Shown here one piece after another: positions 1-8,776 of a stretch of DNA of 64,000 bases. Where the stretch lies: positions 1 through 64,000 of the forward strand of contig JAFGWU010000025.1 of assembly GCA_016936975.1 (NCBI GenBank), given 5' to 3'. The DNA is from Bacteroidales bacterium (GTDB taxonomy: Bacteria; Bacteroidota; Bacteroidia; Bacteroidales; GCA-2748055). Position 1 is the first letter of the stretch. Each line of letters starts with the position of its first letter. The notes under the pieces were generated by a model. That model was given only the letters and a program-made list of their open reading frames with translations, made no database searches and was not told the DNA's origin. The translations under genes were made by a program, and so were the position numbers.

Positions 1-39
1 AACCCGGCTGCAGACTGATAATAATCAACCTTAAAATAT

Positions 40-2649
40 ATGATTATGAAATTATTTTCTTACGGTGCCATTTCAGGATTGGCACTCCTTGCTTTATCCT
101 GCGGGGACATGAACACCCCGGCTTACCAGAATACAAAATACAGCTTTGAGAAACGGGCTGATGACCTGGTCTCAAAAATGACCCTCGAGGAAAAAGTCAG
201 TCAGTTAACCAATGCGGCCTCCGCCATTGAACGGCTCAACGTGCCCGAATACGACTGGTGGAATGAGTGTTTGCATGGCGTGGCAAGGGCCGGTAAGGCA
301 ACGGTTTTTCCCCAGGCCATTGGCATGGCTGCCACATTCGACAGGGATATGATATTCAGGATGGCCGATATAACCTCCACCGAGGCACGGGCCAAATATC
401 ATAACTACGTGGCGAACAACAAACGGGGCAAATACCAGGGATTGACCTTCTGGTCGCCCAATATCAATATATTCAGGGATCCGCGGTGGGGTCGCGGACA
501 GGAAACCTACGGAGAGGATCCCTACCTGACCGGCGAGCTGGCTGTACAGTTTATCAGGGGACTGCAGGGTGATGATCCCAGGTACTTTAAAGTGGTGGCC
601 ACCTCAAAACATTATGTGGTCCACAGCGGGCCGGAACCATTACGGCACCAGTTTGACGCCGTTGTCAGTGACCGGGATTTCAGGGATACCTACCTGCCGG
701 CATTCAGAAAAACGGTTCAGGAGGCAAACGTCTATTCTGTCATGTGTGCCTACAACCGCACTCTGGGTGAACCCTGCTGCGGCAGTTCAGGGTTGCAGGA
801 AGAGCTCCTGCGGGGCGAACTTGGATTCGAAGGGTATATCGTGTCGGATTGCGGCGCCATCAGGGATTTCTACAGGGGACACAATGTGGTCGCCACCCCG
901 GAGGAAGCCTCTGCACTGGGTATTCAGTCGGGAACCGACCTGAACTGCGGCAATGTCTATCCAAGCCTCGTAAAAGCCGTTGAGCAGGGACTGATTACTG
1001 AAGAGGAGATCGATGTCTCGGTTAAGCGGTTGATGCTGGCACGCATGAAACTGGGGATGTTCGATCCCGATGAAATGGTTCCGTGGTCAGATTACCCGGC
1101 AGATACCATAGCCCATACGGCCCATAACCGGCTTGCCCTGGAGATGGCCCAAAAGTCCATTGTATTGCTGAAGAATGAGAACCGGGCCCTGCCGCTATCA
1201 AAAAACCTGAAGAAGGTGGCCGTCATCGGACCGAATGCGCACAACCGGCATGTGCTGTACGGAAATTATAACGGAACCCCCGTAAATCCGGTTACGGCGT
1301 ACGAAGGGATCAAAGCCAGGCTCGGAGAAACAGCCGAGGTACGCTATGCGCAGGGCTCACCCCATCATGAAAACCTCCCCTACCTTACACCCGTTCCGTC
1401 ATCGGCACTCTTTGCTGACCCGGAACTCATAATCACAGGAGTGAAAGGGGAATACTTCAATAACCTTACCGGTGAGGGAAAACCGGTATTCGAACGGATC
1501 GATCCGACCGTTAATTTTCACTGGTTCGACGATACTCCGCCTGACGGACTTAAGAACGACAGCTTCCTGATCCGGTGGAGCGGCTTCCTCGTCCCTGAAA
1601 AATCGGGTGATTACTATATCGGCGTCGAGGGGAAATATATTGAATTTGAATTCAACGGTCAGAAACTGATTACCTTTGACAATGTACACCATCCGAATCA
1701 GATGTTCAGGCCCCTCTCCCTTGTTGCGGGCAACTCCTATCCCATCACCATTTCCCTGAAGGATAAGCACGTGGATGCCACATGTGTTCTCCACTGGCAG
1801 GAACCCGGTCAGAACCTTGCATGGGAGGCTCTGAAAACGGCACTCTGGGCCGATCACGTCATCCTGGTCATGGGACTGAGTGCCGGACTGGAGGCAGAGG
1901 AGATGGGCGGATTTCAACTCGACGGTTTTGAGAAGGGTGACCGGACCTCCCTGGACCTGCCCGCTATCCAGCAGAAGCTCATCAAACAGATATATTTCAC
2001 CGGCAAACCGGTTACGCTGGTCCTGATGACCGGCTCTGCCGTCTCCATAAACTGGGAAAACGAGCATATTAAAGGGATTGTTGAAGCCTGGTACGCAGGA
2101 GAAACAGCCGGAACCGCCATTGCAAGCGTCCTCTTCGGGGACTATAATCCCGCGGGCCGGTTACCCGTAACTTTTTACAAATCCGCGGAAGATCTGCCTC
2201 CGTTTGAGGATTATGACATGGCCGGAAAAACCTACCGCTATTTCGATGGTGAAGTGCTTTATCCCTTTGGCCATGGTTTGAGTTACTCGTCTTTTTCCTG
2301 TGAGAATCTGATTCTCGACAAAAACGAGGTTGCCACCGGTGAAACGGTAACCGTAAGCGTGGATGTCACCAATAACGGCCCGATGGATGGCGAGGAGGTA
2401 GTGCAGCTCTATATCGGTTACCCCGAATCATCCATCACCAAAGCTATAAAGGACCTCCGGGGATTCGAGCGTGTGATGGTCAAAACGGGGCAAACCAGAA
2501 CGGTAACCATGGAGCTGTCACCTGACGACCTTGAATTGTATGATGAAGAGACGTCGGAATATATTGTTGTAAAGGGAACCTATCAAATCATGGTCGGCCC
2601 GTCATCGGATGCGCAAAAATTGATGGCCACCACCTTAACGGTGAAATAG
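40..2649 (+). CDS. GH3 beta-glycosidase with PA14 insert, lipoprotein
   Basis: This is a family 3 glycoside hydrolase that removes sugars from the non-reducing ends of beta-linked glycans such as xylo- or gluco-oligosaccharides. It has a lipoprotein signal (lipobox LALSC, Cys21), so it should be anchored in the periplasm or outer membrane. The catalytic TIM barrel occupies roughly residues 35-340 and the nucleophile is Asp270 in the motif VSDCG; the KH...H substrate-binding block lies near residue 190. A PA14 carbohydrate-binding insert covers about residues 465-587 inside the second alpha/beta domain, and a fibronectin-III-like domain closes the protein (about 757-860). The length of 869 aa is usual for PA14-containing GH3 enzymes. 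An in-frame ATG at 46 is an equally good start. It converges on the aminopeptidase with a 3-bp gap. The exact substrate cannot be read from the sequence. Confidence 0.93.
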   Translation: MIMKLFSYGAISGLALLALSCGDMNTPAYQNTKYSFEKRADDLVSKMTLEEKVSQLTNAASAIERLNVPEYDWWNECLHGVARAGKATVFPQAIGMAATFDRDMIFRMADITSTEARAKYHNYVANNKRGKYQGLTFWSPNINIFRDPRWGRGQETYGEDPYLTGELAVQFIRGLQGDDPRYFKVVATSKHYVVHSGPEPLRHQFDAVVSDRDFRDTYLPAFRKTVQEANVYSVMCAYNRTLGEPCCGSSGLQEELLRGELGFEGYIVSDCGAIRDFYRGHNVVATPEEASALGIQSGTDLNCGNVYPSLVKAVEQGLITEEEIDVSVKRLMLARMKLGMFDPDEMVPWSDYPADTIAHTAHNRLALEMAQKSIVLLKNENRALPLSKNLKKVAVIGPNAHNRHVLYGNYNGTPVNPVTAYEGIKARLGETAEVRYAQGSPHHENLPYLTPVPSSALFADPELIITGVKGEYFNNLTGEGKPVFERIDPTVNFHWFDDTPPDGLKNDSFLIRWSGFLVPEKSGDYYIGVEGKYIEFEFNGQKLITFDNVHHPNQMFRPLSLVAGNSYPITISLKDKHVDATCVLHWQEPGQNLAWEALKTALWADHVILVMGLSAGLEAEEMGGFQLDGFEKGDRTSLDLPAIQQKLIKQIYFTGKPVTLVLMTGSAVSINWENEHIKGIVEAWYAGETAGTAIASVLFGDYNPAGRLPVTFYKSAEDLPPFEDYDMAGKTYRYFDGEVLYPFGHGLSYSSFSCENLILDKNEVATGETVTVSVDVTNNGPMDGEEVVQLYIGYPESSITKAIKDLRGFERVMVKTGQTRTVTMELSPDDLELYDEETSEYIVVKGTYQIMVGPSSDAQKLMATTLTVK

Positions 2650-2652
2650 GCG

Positions 2653-4581
2653 TTAATCCGACACCTTGATGATTTTTTCGATGATCCGGTTTTCGTCATC
2701 CCTGATAACCATGAGGTACGGTCCGTCCTGTAATTCCGTGAGGTCGAGCCATACCGGGTTCTGGTATAATTCATAGCGCCGGACCTCCCTGCCATCGAGG
2801 GAGGTAATGATCAGTTTTTTGTTGCCGGTATGATTCCTGAACCGGATATTGATTTTGCCGGTAAAGGGGTTCGGTCCGAATACATAGAGCCGGTTTTCGG
2901 GAATCTCCTGCCTGACGGAGGATGAGCAGAGCAGGTTTCGACCGGGATCGAATTCAATATCCCCGATCATCTCCGGTACGGCAATAACAAAAATGTTTTC
3001 GTTATCAGACTGGTACAACCGTACCGGGTACTCCCCGCCGGTGCCCTTCAGAAGCAGGTCAAAATGGGTGCGGAAGAAAGGCGTATTTTCCGAAGTGCCG
3101 GTCTGGGAACTGAAGATGTAGAGGGAATCCGCCTCCTGGTACCATGAAACGGAGAAGCTCGGGTACCCCGATCCATAATACCACTGATCGAAAAAACAGG
3201 AAAAATCCATTGCCGTTACCTCCTCCAGGACCTCCCTGAACGCTTCGGCCGTTGCCTCCCTGTTTGCAAACCGTTCGAGATAGGTGCCCAGTGCCCTGAA
3301 AAAGAGTTCGTCGTTGTTAATTTCATACCGGATCATGTGCAGTAATACCGCCCCCTTTTTGTAGGAAAGACTCAGGTTGAAAAGCCTGGAGGGGTTATCC
3401 GTCTCCCCGGCCGGCACAAAAACCGACCGCTCCTTATCAGACAGGGCCAGCGACATGGCCTGATCCATCCAGACCGTTGCAGGGTCCTTCCCGACCAGGT
3501 TCTCGAGGGCCACATACTCCATATAGGAGGCAAATCCTTCGTTTATCCAGATATCCTGCCAGTTACCGCAGGTAACATAATCCCCGAACCACTGGTGGGC
3601 CAGCTCGTGGGCCACCAGGGTAAATGAAAAATTGGTCAGGGTGGTCATGGTCTGGTGCTCCATCCCGCCCCCCATGGGAGCCATGGCATGACCATATTTC
3701 TCCGCGGCAAAAGGATAATCGATCAGCAGGGTGGAAAACAGCCGGATAAGTTCCCCGGTCTGCAGAATGTTTTCTTCCCAGTCGGTCAGGACCGCCGGGT
3801 TATCGTATATAAAATTCTGAACCAGAACCGAATCTTCTGTCCCCGGGAGCGGTACCCGGAAAGAGTAATCAATGTAATCGGCAACTGTAAAGGAAAGCAG
3901 GTAATAGGCCGTGGGAAAACGGGTCTTCCATTTAAAACGGTGTCTGCCTGAGCCCAGTGGCTCAACCGTTTCGAGGATGCCATTGGAGGCGGCCATCAGG
4001 GATCGGTCGCAGGTAATATCAATCCATGCAGAATCGCATTTGTCCTTCAGAACCTGTTTAACCGGGAACCAGTCTTTTGCGTTGAAGGGCTCCGAAAGGG
4101 TATAGGTCACCTCTGCATTATATTTTGTATCCCGGGCAGAGGATATCCCGGCAAAAAAGCCCCTGTTCTGTCCGGCCTCTCCCCCGTACCAGACGGTCAC
4201 TGATATTGCCTCGCCGGGTTGTTTGGGAGCCTGTAGCGGTATGGTGAGCACACCGGCCGCGTGCCCGAACGGGGCATTGTAAAGGCTGTCGACAGTCACC
4301 CGGGTAACGGTGAGGCTGTCCTGCAGTTCCAGGACGAATGTGTCGAGCAACGCGAGCGCCTCGGCCGTTACCGTGGTAAATCCGTCAATCTGCGTGGAAC
4401 GGTTATCCGCCTCCAGGCTGATGTGATAAAACTTCACATCGTAACCCGAGAGCCACTCCTCATAGAGCGGATTTTCATAATCCCTCTCCGGATGGAGCGG
4501 ACAGCTGTGATGAACCTGACCTGCAGCAGGAAGAAAAAAAATTGTCAGAATGACACTGCATATCAGGAGTCTGTTTTTCAT
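2653..4581 (-). CDS. Secreted M1-family aminopeptidase with T9SS tail
   Basis: This is a zinc metallopeptidase of the M1 (gluzincin) family that trims N-terminal amino acids from peptides. The zinc site HELAH is at residues 325-329 and the third ligand is Glu348 in NEGF, the expected HExxH-x18-E spacing. The exopeptidase motif reads GGGMEH (304-309) in place of the classical GAMEN. A signal peptide is present at the N terminus. The last 75 or so residues (NPF...G.I.I.f ... IIKVSD) form a type IX secretion sorting domain, so the enzyme is predicted to be released or anchored at the cell surface. Its start codon overlaps the stop of galM in an ATGA tetranucleotide, so the two genes are translationally coupled. 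Confidence 0.92.
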   Translation of the reverse strand: MKNRLLICSVILTIFFLPAAGQVHHSCPLHPERDYENPLYEEWLSGYDVKFYHISLEADNRSTQIDGFTTVTAEALALLDTFVLELQDSLTVTRVTVDSLYNAPFGHAAGVLTIPLQAPKQPGEAISVTVWYGGEAGQNRGFFAGISSARDTKYNAEVTYTLSEPFNAKDWFPVKQVLKDKCDSAWIDITCDRSLMAASNGILETVEPLGSGRHRFKWKTRFPTAYYLLSFTVADYIDYSFRVPLPGTEDSVLVQNFIYDNPAVLTDWEENILQTGELIRLFSTLLIDYPFAAEKYGHAMAPMGGGMEHQTMTTLTNFSFTLVAHELAHQWFGDYVTCGNWQDIWINEGFASYMEYVALENLVGKDPATVWMDQAMSLALSDKERSVFVPAGETDNPSRLFNLSLSYKKGAVLLHMIRYEINNDELFFRALGTYLERFANREATAEAFREVLEEVTAMDFSCFFDQWYYGSGYPSFSVSWYQEADSLYIFSSQTGTSENTPFFRTHFDLLLKGTGGEYPVRLYQSDNENIFVIAVPEMIGDIEFDPGRNLLCSSSVRQEIPENRLYVFGPNPFTGKINIRFRNHTGNKKLIITSLDGREVRRYELYQNPVWLDLTELQDGPYLMVIRDDENRIIEKIIKVSD

Positions 4582-5612
4582 CCGGCAGAGAATCTGTAAA
4601 CAATCAATTCATTGTATTTTTCTCCCGGATTCAGAAGTGTGGAGGGGAAAGAGGCCTGATTGGGGGTATTCGGGAAATGCTGTGTTTCCAGGCAAACCGC
4701 CGAATGCTTATTGTAAACCTTTCCATCCTTCCCTTTAATGCCACTGACATAGTTTGAGGTGTAGAGCTGAACGCCCGGTTGGGTCGTCAGCACCTCCAGG
4801 GTTCTTCCGGACCGGGGATCATGCAATACCGCTGCCTTCTCAAGCTCGGGTCCCTTTTTATTCAGTACATAATTAATATCGTAGCCCATATCAAGGCGGC
4901 GGATATCCTGCCCGACAGGTTTTGCCTCCCTGAAATCATAGGGCGTCCCATCCACCTTCCTGATCTCACCGGTGGCAATGTTTTCCGCATCCAGCACCGT
5001 ATAACCATCTGCATCGATCATCAGCAGATGATCATAAACCGGCCTTTCAGAATCATCCAGGTTGAAATAGCTGTGGTTGGTGAGGTTCACATGGGTGGGC
5101 CTGTCGGTTTGCGCCTGCATGGAAATAGCCAGCTCATTGGCATCATTCAGTGTATAAACCACCACCGCCTGCAGGTTACCGGGATATCCCTCCTCCCCGT
5201 CGGGACTCAGGTAACTGAAGGTGACGGAAACCTCATCCGGACTTTTCACGGTATCAGGGGTCCACAGCACTTTGTCAAAACCTTTATGGCCGCCGTGTAG
5301 CTGGTTCTTTCCCTCATTCGCAGAGAGACGGTACAAATGTCCGCCAATTTCAAAGGAGGCACCCCCGGTCCGGTTGCACACCCGGCCGATTATCGCACCG
5401 AAATAGGGATGGTCGGAAAGGTATCCCTCCAGGGTGTCAAAGCCCAGCACCACATCGCCCGGCTCGTGATGGCGGCCGGGAACCTTCAGAGCGGTAATGA
5501 TCGCGCCGTAGTTGATCAGGCAGACCTCCATGCCGTTATTGTTCCTTAAAATGAATTTCTGAACCTCTCTGCCGTCGGGAAGGATTCCGAATGGATATTG
5601 TTCGATGGTCAT
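4578..5612 (-). CDS. galM: Aldose 1-epimerase (galactose mutarotase)
   Basis: The enzyme interconverts the alpha and beta anomers of galactose or glucose and feeds the Leloir pathway. The family hallmarks are visible: the LHGG block near residue 105, NHSYFNL with the general acid His180, and CLETQHFPN with the catalytic base Glu309. At 344 aa the length is normal and there is no signal peptide, so it is cytoplasmic, unlike its downstream partner. It is the first gene of a two-gene operon with the M1 peptidase (4-bp overlap). A TAnnTTTG -7 element lies 32 bp before the start codon. Confidence 0.95.
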   Translation of the reverse strand: MTIEQYPFGILPDGREVQKFILRNNNGMEVCLINYGAIITALKVPGRHHEPGDVVLGFDTLEGYLSDHPYFGAIIGRVCNRTGGASFEIGGHLYRLSANEGKNQLHGGHKGFDKVLWTPDTVKSPDEVSVTFSYLSPDGEEGYPGNLQAVVVYTLNDANELAISMQAQTDRPTHVNLTNHSYFNLDDSERPVYDHLLMIDADGYTVLDAENIATGEIRKVDGTPYDFREAKPVGQDIRRLDMGYDINYVLNKKGPELEKAAVLHDPRSGRTLEVLTTQPGVQLYTSNYVSGIKGKDGKVYNKHSAVCLETQHFPNTPNQASFPSTLLNPGEKYNELIVYRFSAG

Positions 5613-5644
5613 AATGCGTAATTGAATTAATGGATTTGAGGTAT

Positions 5645-5652
5645 CAAATATA
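5645..5652 (-). promoter_or_regulatory. Candidate -7 promoter element for galM
   Basis: On the minus strand this reads TATATTTG, a full match to the Bacteroidota primary-sigma -7 consensus TAnnTTTG, 32 bp before the galM start. No convincing -33 TTTG is seen at the expected spacing. Confidence 0.4.
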
Positions 5653-5704
5653 GTTAAAATGGACGAATGGGCGACTGCGTAATCCGAAGCCTTGGTGAAG
5701 GATT

Positions 5705-5792
5705 AATGGGCAAATGGGCAAATGGGCGAATGAGCGAATGGGCGAATGGGCGAATGGGCGAATGAGCGAATGAGCGAATGGGCGAATGAGCG
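5705..5792. repeat. 8-bp tandem repeat array (11 copies)
   Basis: Eleven consecutive octamers of the form AATGGGCG, with AATGAGCG and AATGGGCA variants, are in perfect register. Degenerate related words (GACGAATGGGCGA) also lie at 5662-5674. Eight is not a multiple of three, so no reading frame is favoured. The array lies between galM and the AEC transporter. Confidence 0.95.
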
Positions 5793-5818
5793 ATTATTGA
5801 TGTGCAGGGTTTTTAAGC

Positions 5819-6262
5819 CGTGATCAATGGCCGGAAGGTCGTGTACAGCACTTTTAAGGCCGGTTGCAAAGGTCGGAAGGTCGTGTACAGCATTTTTAAG
5901 GTCGGTTTCAGCGGTCGGAAGGTCGGTTTATGTGGTCGGAGGGTCGGTTTATGTGGTCGGAGGGTGACGCATTGTCAGGTGCACCCCCTTGCACAGCGAT
6001 CGGAAGGTCGGTTTCAGCGGTCGGAAGGTCGGTTTCAGCGGTCGAAAGATCGGTTTCAGCGGTCGGAAGGTCGGTTTCAGCGGTCGGAAGGTCGGTTTCA
6101 GCGATCGGAAGGTCGGTTTCAGCGGTCGGACAACCGGTTTCAGCGATCGGACAACCGGTTTCAGCGATCGGAAGCTGACGTATTGTCAGGTACGCCCTCT
6201 GCATAGCGGCCGGAAGGCCGGTTTCTGAGGTCGCACAACCGGTTTCAGCGATCGGACAGCAG
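5819..6262. repeat. 21-bp nested minisatellite
   Basis: The core is eight units of 21 bp in exact register at 5998-6165, consensus GGTCGGAAGGTCGGTTTCAG plus C, with GATCGGA and GGACAACCGG variants at the end. Degenerate units flank the core. A second level of repetition exists: a segment starting TGACGCATTGTCAGG (about 5965) recurs as TGACGTATTGTCAGG (about 6175). Because the unit is 21 bp and lacks stop codons, several frames on both strands stay open, giving heptapeptide pseudo-ORFs (RSEGRFQ, SGRKVGF, PTAETDL). None has a convincing start site, so I treat the block as non-coding. Bases 6263-6425 hold nothing I can recognise. Confidence 0.93.
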
Positions 6263-6430
6263 TGTTCAGGGTGATGCCTGTCGCCTCAATTATTTTATCT
6301 TTGATGCTTAATTACAAAAATTGTTGGAAAATCAATCCATTTTATGAAATTTATAGACGGAACACTAATGGAATTAGCACCTTTCATTCAGGAGACTTCA
6401 AAAAGCATTATACCTGAAGGGTATTACAGA

Positions 6431-6465
6431 CTTTATGGACTTTACAGACTTTACAGACTTTCAGA
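6431..6465. repeat. 9-bp tandem repeat (about 4 copies)
   Basis: CTTTATGGA, CTTTACAGA, CTTTACAGA and CTTTCAGA follow one another and end 9 bp before the TTG start of the AEC transporter. Their position in the 5' untranslated region means copy-number changes could alter its expression. Confidence 0.8.
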
Positions 6466-6474
6466 CTAAATAAA

Positions 6475-7440
6475 TTGGAAAACCAGATTATACTCCATCA
6501 GATCATCATCCTTGCCATCCTGGTGGCTATCGGGGTACTGGCCACCAAGCTCAGGGTGATCAACGAGTCGGTGAAGGATGGCATGGCCAGGCTGATATTT
6601 CAGATCACCCTGCCGCTTTATATCATTACCTCAATGGCCCGGGTCGATCTTACGACCGAGATCATTTTTAACAGCAGCCTGCTGTTTATGTATGCTTTCC
6701 TCGCCTTTTTCATCATGTTTCTTACCGGAACGTTGTTTGCCAGGGTCACCCGGTTGAAGGGCCCGCAACGCGCCGTTTTTATCAATCATCACATCTTCGG
6801 GAACATCGTATTCCTTGGATTTCCCCTCATGGATGCATTGTTCCCGGGTGGAGAGGGATTGCTTTATGCCGCCATCTACCAGCTGGCATCAAACATCATC
6901 ATGTGGTCCTTTGGCATCTGGATTTTCATCAGGGGAAACGGGACCCCGACAAAAGACCTGCTGAAGAATTTGATCAATCCCAATACCATTGCACTTTTTC
7001 TTGGACTGATCATCATGTATTTCAGGGTTGGGATCCCGGATGTGGTTTATGAACCCCTGAACGGACTGGGAAGAACCACCACGTACCTCTCCATGCTCTA
7101 TATCGGGGCCATGCTGTCCTATATGGCCATTGGAAATGCCCTGAAGAAATTTCACATCTACCTGCTCAGCTTCAATAAACTGCTGTTCGTACCGGCCATT
7201 CTGACAATCCTGGTCTACGGAATATCCGAATGGATTACCCCCGGATTTGGTCCTGTCGCCAGGAAGGTACTGATCATGGAAGCTTCCATGCCCTGTATGG
7301 CCATCATTGTTGTGCTTGCCAGACGATTCAATTCCGATGATGCCCTGGCTGCAGAAAATGTCTTCTTTACCACCATTGCCAGCCTTTTTACATTACCCCT
7401 TGTTTATTCGGGACTTTTATGGATTGAAAGCTGGATTTAA
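6475..7440 (+). CDS. AEC-family transporter
   Basis: This is a predicted inner-membrane carrier of the auxin efflux carrier (AEC) family; bacterial members export or import organic acids such as malate. The protein is almost entirely hydrophobic, with about ten transmembrane helices in two inverted halves separated by a short polar stretch near residue 160. The opening block (TKLRVINESVKDGMARLIFQ) and the late motif EASMPCMA are typical of the family. The start is a TTG at 6475 with no clear Shine-Dalgarno sequence, immediately after a short 9-bp repeat. The substrate is unknown. Confidence 0.88.
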   Translation: MENQIILHQIIILAILVAIGVLATKLRVINESVKDGMARLIFQITLPLYIITSMARVDLTTEIIFNSSLLFMYAFLAFFIMFLTGTLFARVTRLKGPQRAVFINHHIFGNIVFLGFPLMDALFPGGEGLLYAAIYQLASNIIMWSFGIWIFIRGNGTPTKDLLKNLINPNTIALFLGLIIMYFRVGIPDVVYEPLNGLGRTTTYLSMLYIGAMLSYMAIGNALKKFHIYLLSFNKLLFVPAILTILVYGISEWITPGFGPVARKVLIMEASMPCMAIIVVLARRFNSDDALAAENVFFTTIASLFTLPLVYSGLLWIESWI

Positions 7441-7642
7441 ACACCCCATTTTGAGCACCCGGAGGATTTTTTTTGAAAAAAATTCCGCTTCCCTTTCGAT
7501 TTTGCCTTTCCTCATCACATTAATACCCGGATGACCTCCTTATTCATGAATAATTGATTACCGCACGTTTCTGATCAGATTTTTTTCACGGCGCAAACCG
7601 AAAAGCCTTAAAAGAGTAGGTACAATCATTAAACCTAATGAA

Positions 7643-8383
7643 ATGAAAACACTTTTTAAAGTGCTGTCAGCTGTATTGTTTGTTATGCTTCTGGTATCCT
7701 GTTCAGAAACGGATGAAGTTCAGGATAACCGGATTGAACAGATTTATGAAAACCGCTCGAATGAATCCAAACCAAACCCTTCCCTTCTTGAAGATAACCT
7801 GATCAGCGTGGAGCGAATCGGGAAAGATCACCGGATAAGTAAAGAGATAAGGGATGAATTGAACCGGTATGGTATCCCTTCAGCCTCATATGACCTGAGT
7901 TCAGTCAACCGCTTCCGCTTTAATTACAGCAGGTGCAACCTCTATTCCCTGCAGGCCAACAGCGACGGGGAAAGATTTATCCTCTATGAGTACGACGGTC
8001 AGTACCTGCTGATGCAGGCAAAACTGGAAACCGTGAGTGATACCATTCGTCTTTTCGAACTCCATACTGCCGACGGTGTGCTCTGTTACAGCATGGAGGT
8101 TTCGGAGTCAAACCTTCTGGGGACGATTGTGATTGGGGACAATCCTGCATTGAATGCTTTCAGGGAGTCGGTATCGGAACAAATTGAGAGAAAAAGAGTG
8201 TTGAAAGGAACAAAGGCCGATTACTGCCGGCAGGAAGCCAGCTGGAGTGCCTGCTTCGAATGCAGCCTGGAGTACTGTGCATCAAAATGGTACTGTTCCG
8301 CAGCTATTTCAATTTATCCAATGGAGTTTCTGGCAGGTTTCGCAGCCTCCTGCATCGGAGCGAGTCCCGATGCAATGGCATAG
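7643..8383 (+). CDS. Lipoprotein with six-Cys C-terminal tail, bacteriocin-like
   Basis: I do not recognise a characterised family for the main body. The N terminus is a lipoprotein signal (LLVSC, Cys20). Residues 21-190 form a soluble domain. The last 55 residues (192-246) change character completely: six cysteines at 195, 204, 207, 212, 218 and 237, few charges, and a hydrophobic Ile/Ala/Gly-rich end (EFLAGFAASCIGA). This organisation, a longer N-terminal part plus a compact Cys-rich hydrophobic C-terminal peptide, recalls halocin-C8-type precursors, in which the peptide is cleaved from a protective domain. That resemblance is my inference. A 61-aa membrane protein follows 114 bp downstream. 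The 202 bp before the gene show no clear promoter. Confidence 0.7.
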   Translation: MKTLFKVLSAVLFVMLLVSCSETDEVQDNRIEQIYENRSNESKPNPSLLEDNLISVERIGKDHRISKEIRDELNRYGIPSASYDLSSVNRFRFNYSRCNLYSLQANSDGERFILYEYDGQYLLMQAKLETVSDTIRLFELHTADGVLCYSMEVSESNLLGTIVIGDNPALNAFRESVSEQIERKRVLKGTKADYCRQEASWSACFECSLEYCASKWYCSAAISIYPMEFLAGFAASCIGASPDAMA

Positions 8384-8497
8384 TGAAAATGCCCGGAAAA
8401 TCAGGAGCGGGTTTTTAAGCGGTCGACTGAACCTGATTATGCTTTTAGAATAGAGTGCTCATAACCCAATATTTTTTAAATAAAACCACAAAACATC

Positions 8498-8683
8498 ATG
8501 AAAAAACTGGCTAATATAAAATTCTGGAGTTTCCTGGCTGCCGGCATTCTCTGTGTGCTGGGAGGTACCTACGTGTTAATTTCCGGCATCATGTCGGAGC
8601 CGGTAGCGATCATGCTGATTATAGCTGCTGTGGTACAGCTGACTATATTTTACCTGCTTCTGTTTTTCTGGAAAAAGAAATAG
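8498..8683 (+). CDS. Small two-helix membrane protein
   Basis: This 61-aa protein starts with MKKLANIKF and ends with WKKK. It contains two hydrophobic helices (about 10-30 and 36-56) joined by a short polar loop, giving an N-in/C-in hairpin by the positive-inside rule. It matches no family I can name. It sits between the Cys-rich lipoprotein and a strong terminator, so it is probably co-transcribed with the lipoprotein and could be an accessory or protective partner; nothing in the sequence proves that. Confidence 0.6.
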   Translation: MKKLANIKFWSFLAAGILCVLGGTYVLISGIMSEPVAIMLIIAAVVQLTIFYLLLFFWKKK

Positions 8684-8713
8684 GACTCGACACCGGTATC
8701 CTTTTTCAGCAAA

Positions 8714-8764
8714 TATTACCCGGCACCCCCTGTTTCATCCTGAAATCCGGAGCGCCGGGTAATA
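8714..8764. terminator. Bidirectional hairpin terminator
   Basis: Two perfect 11-bp arms (8714-8724 TATTACCCGGC and 8754-8764) enclose a 29-base loop. The hairpin lies between the convergent genes ending at 8683 (+) and 8777 (-), the position expected for a shared terminator. There is no long T tract. Confidence 0.65.
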
Positions 8765-8776
8765 CCTTCAATATTG

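Noticed and set aside
5820..6228. Several overlapping open frames through the 21-bp repeats on both strands, encoding heptapeptide repeats
   Set aside because: The open frames result from a stop-free repeat whose length is a multiple of three. No frame has a ribosome-binding site, signal or non-repetitive domain, and no single frame is favoured.
5819..6262. Possible CRISPR array
   Set aside because: Units are directly adjacent without unique spacers, the unit is only 21 bp, and no cas genes occur in the window.
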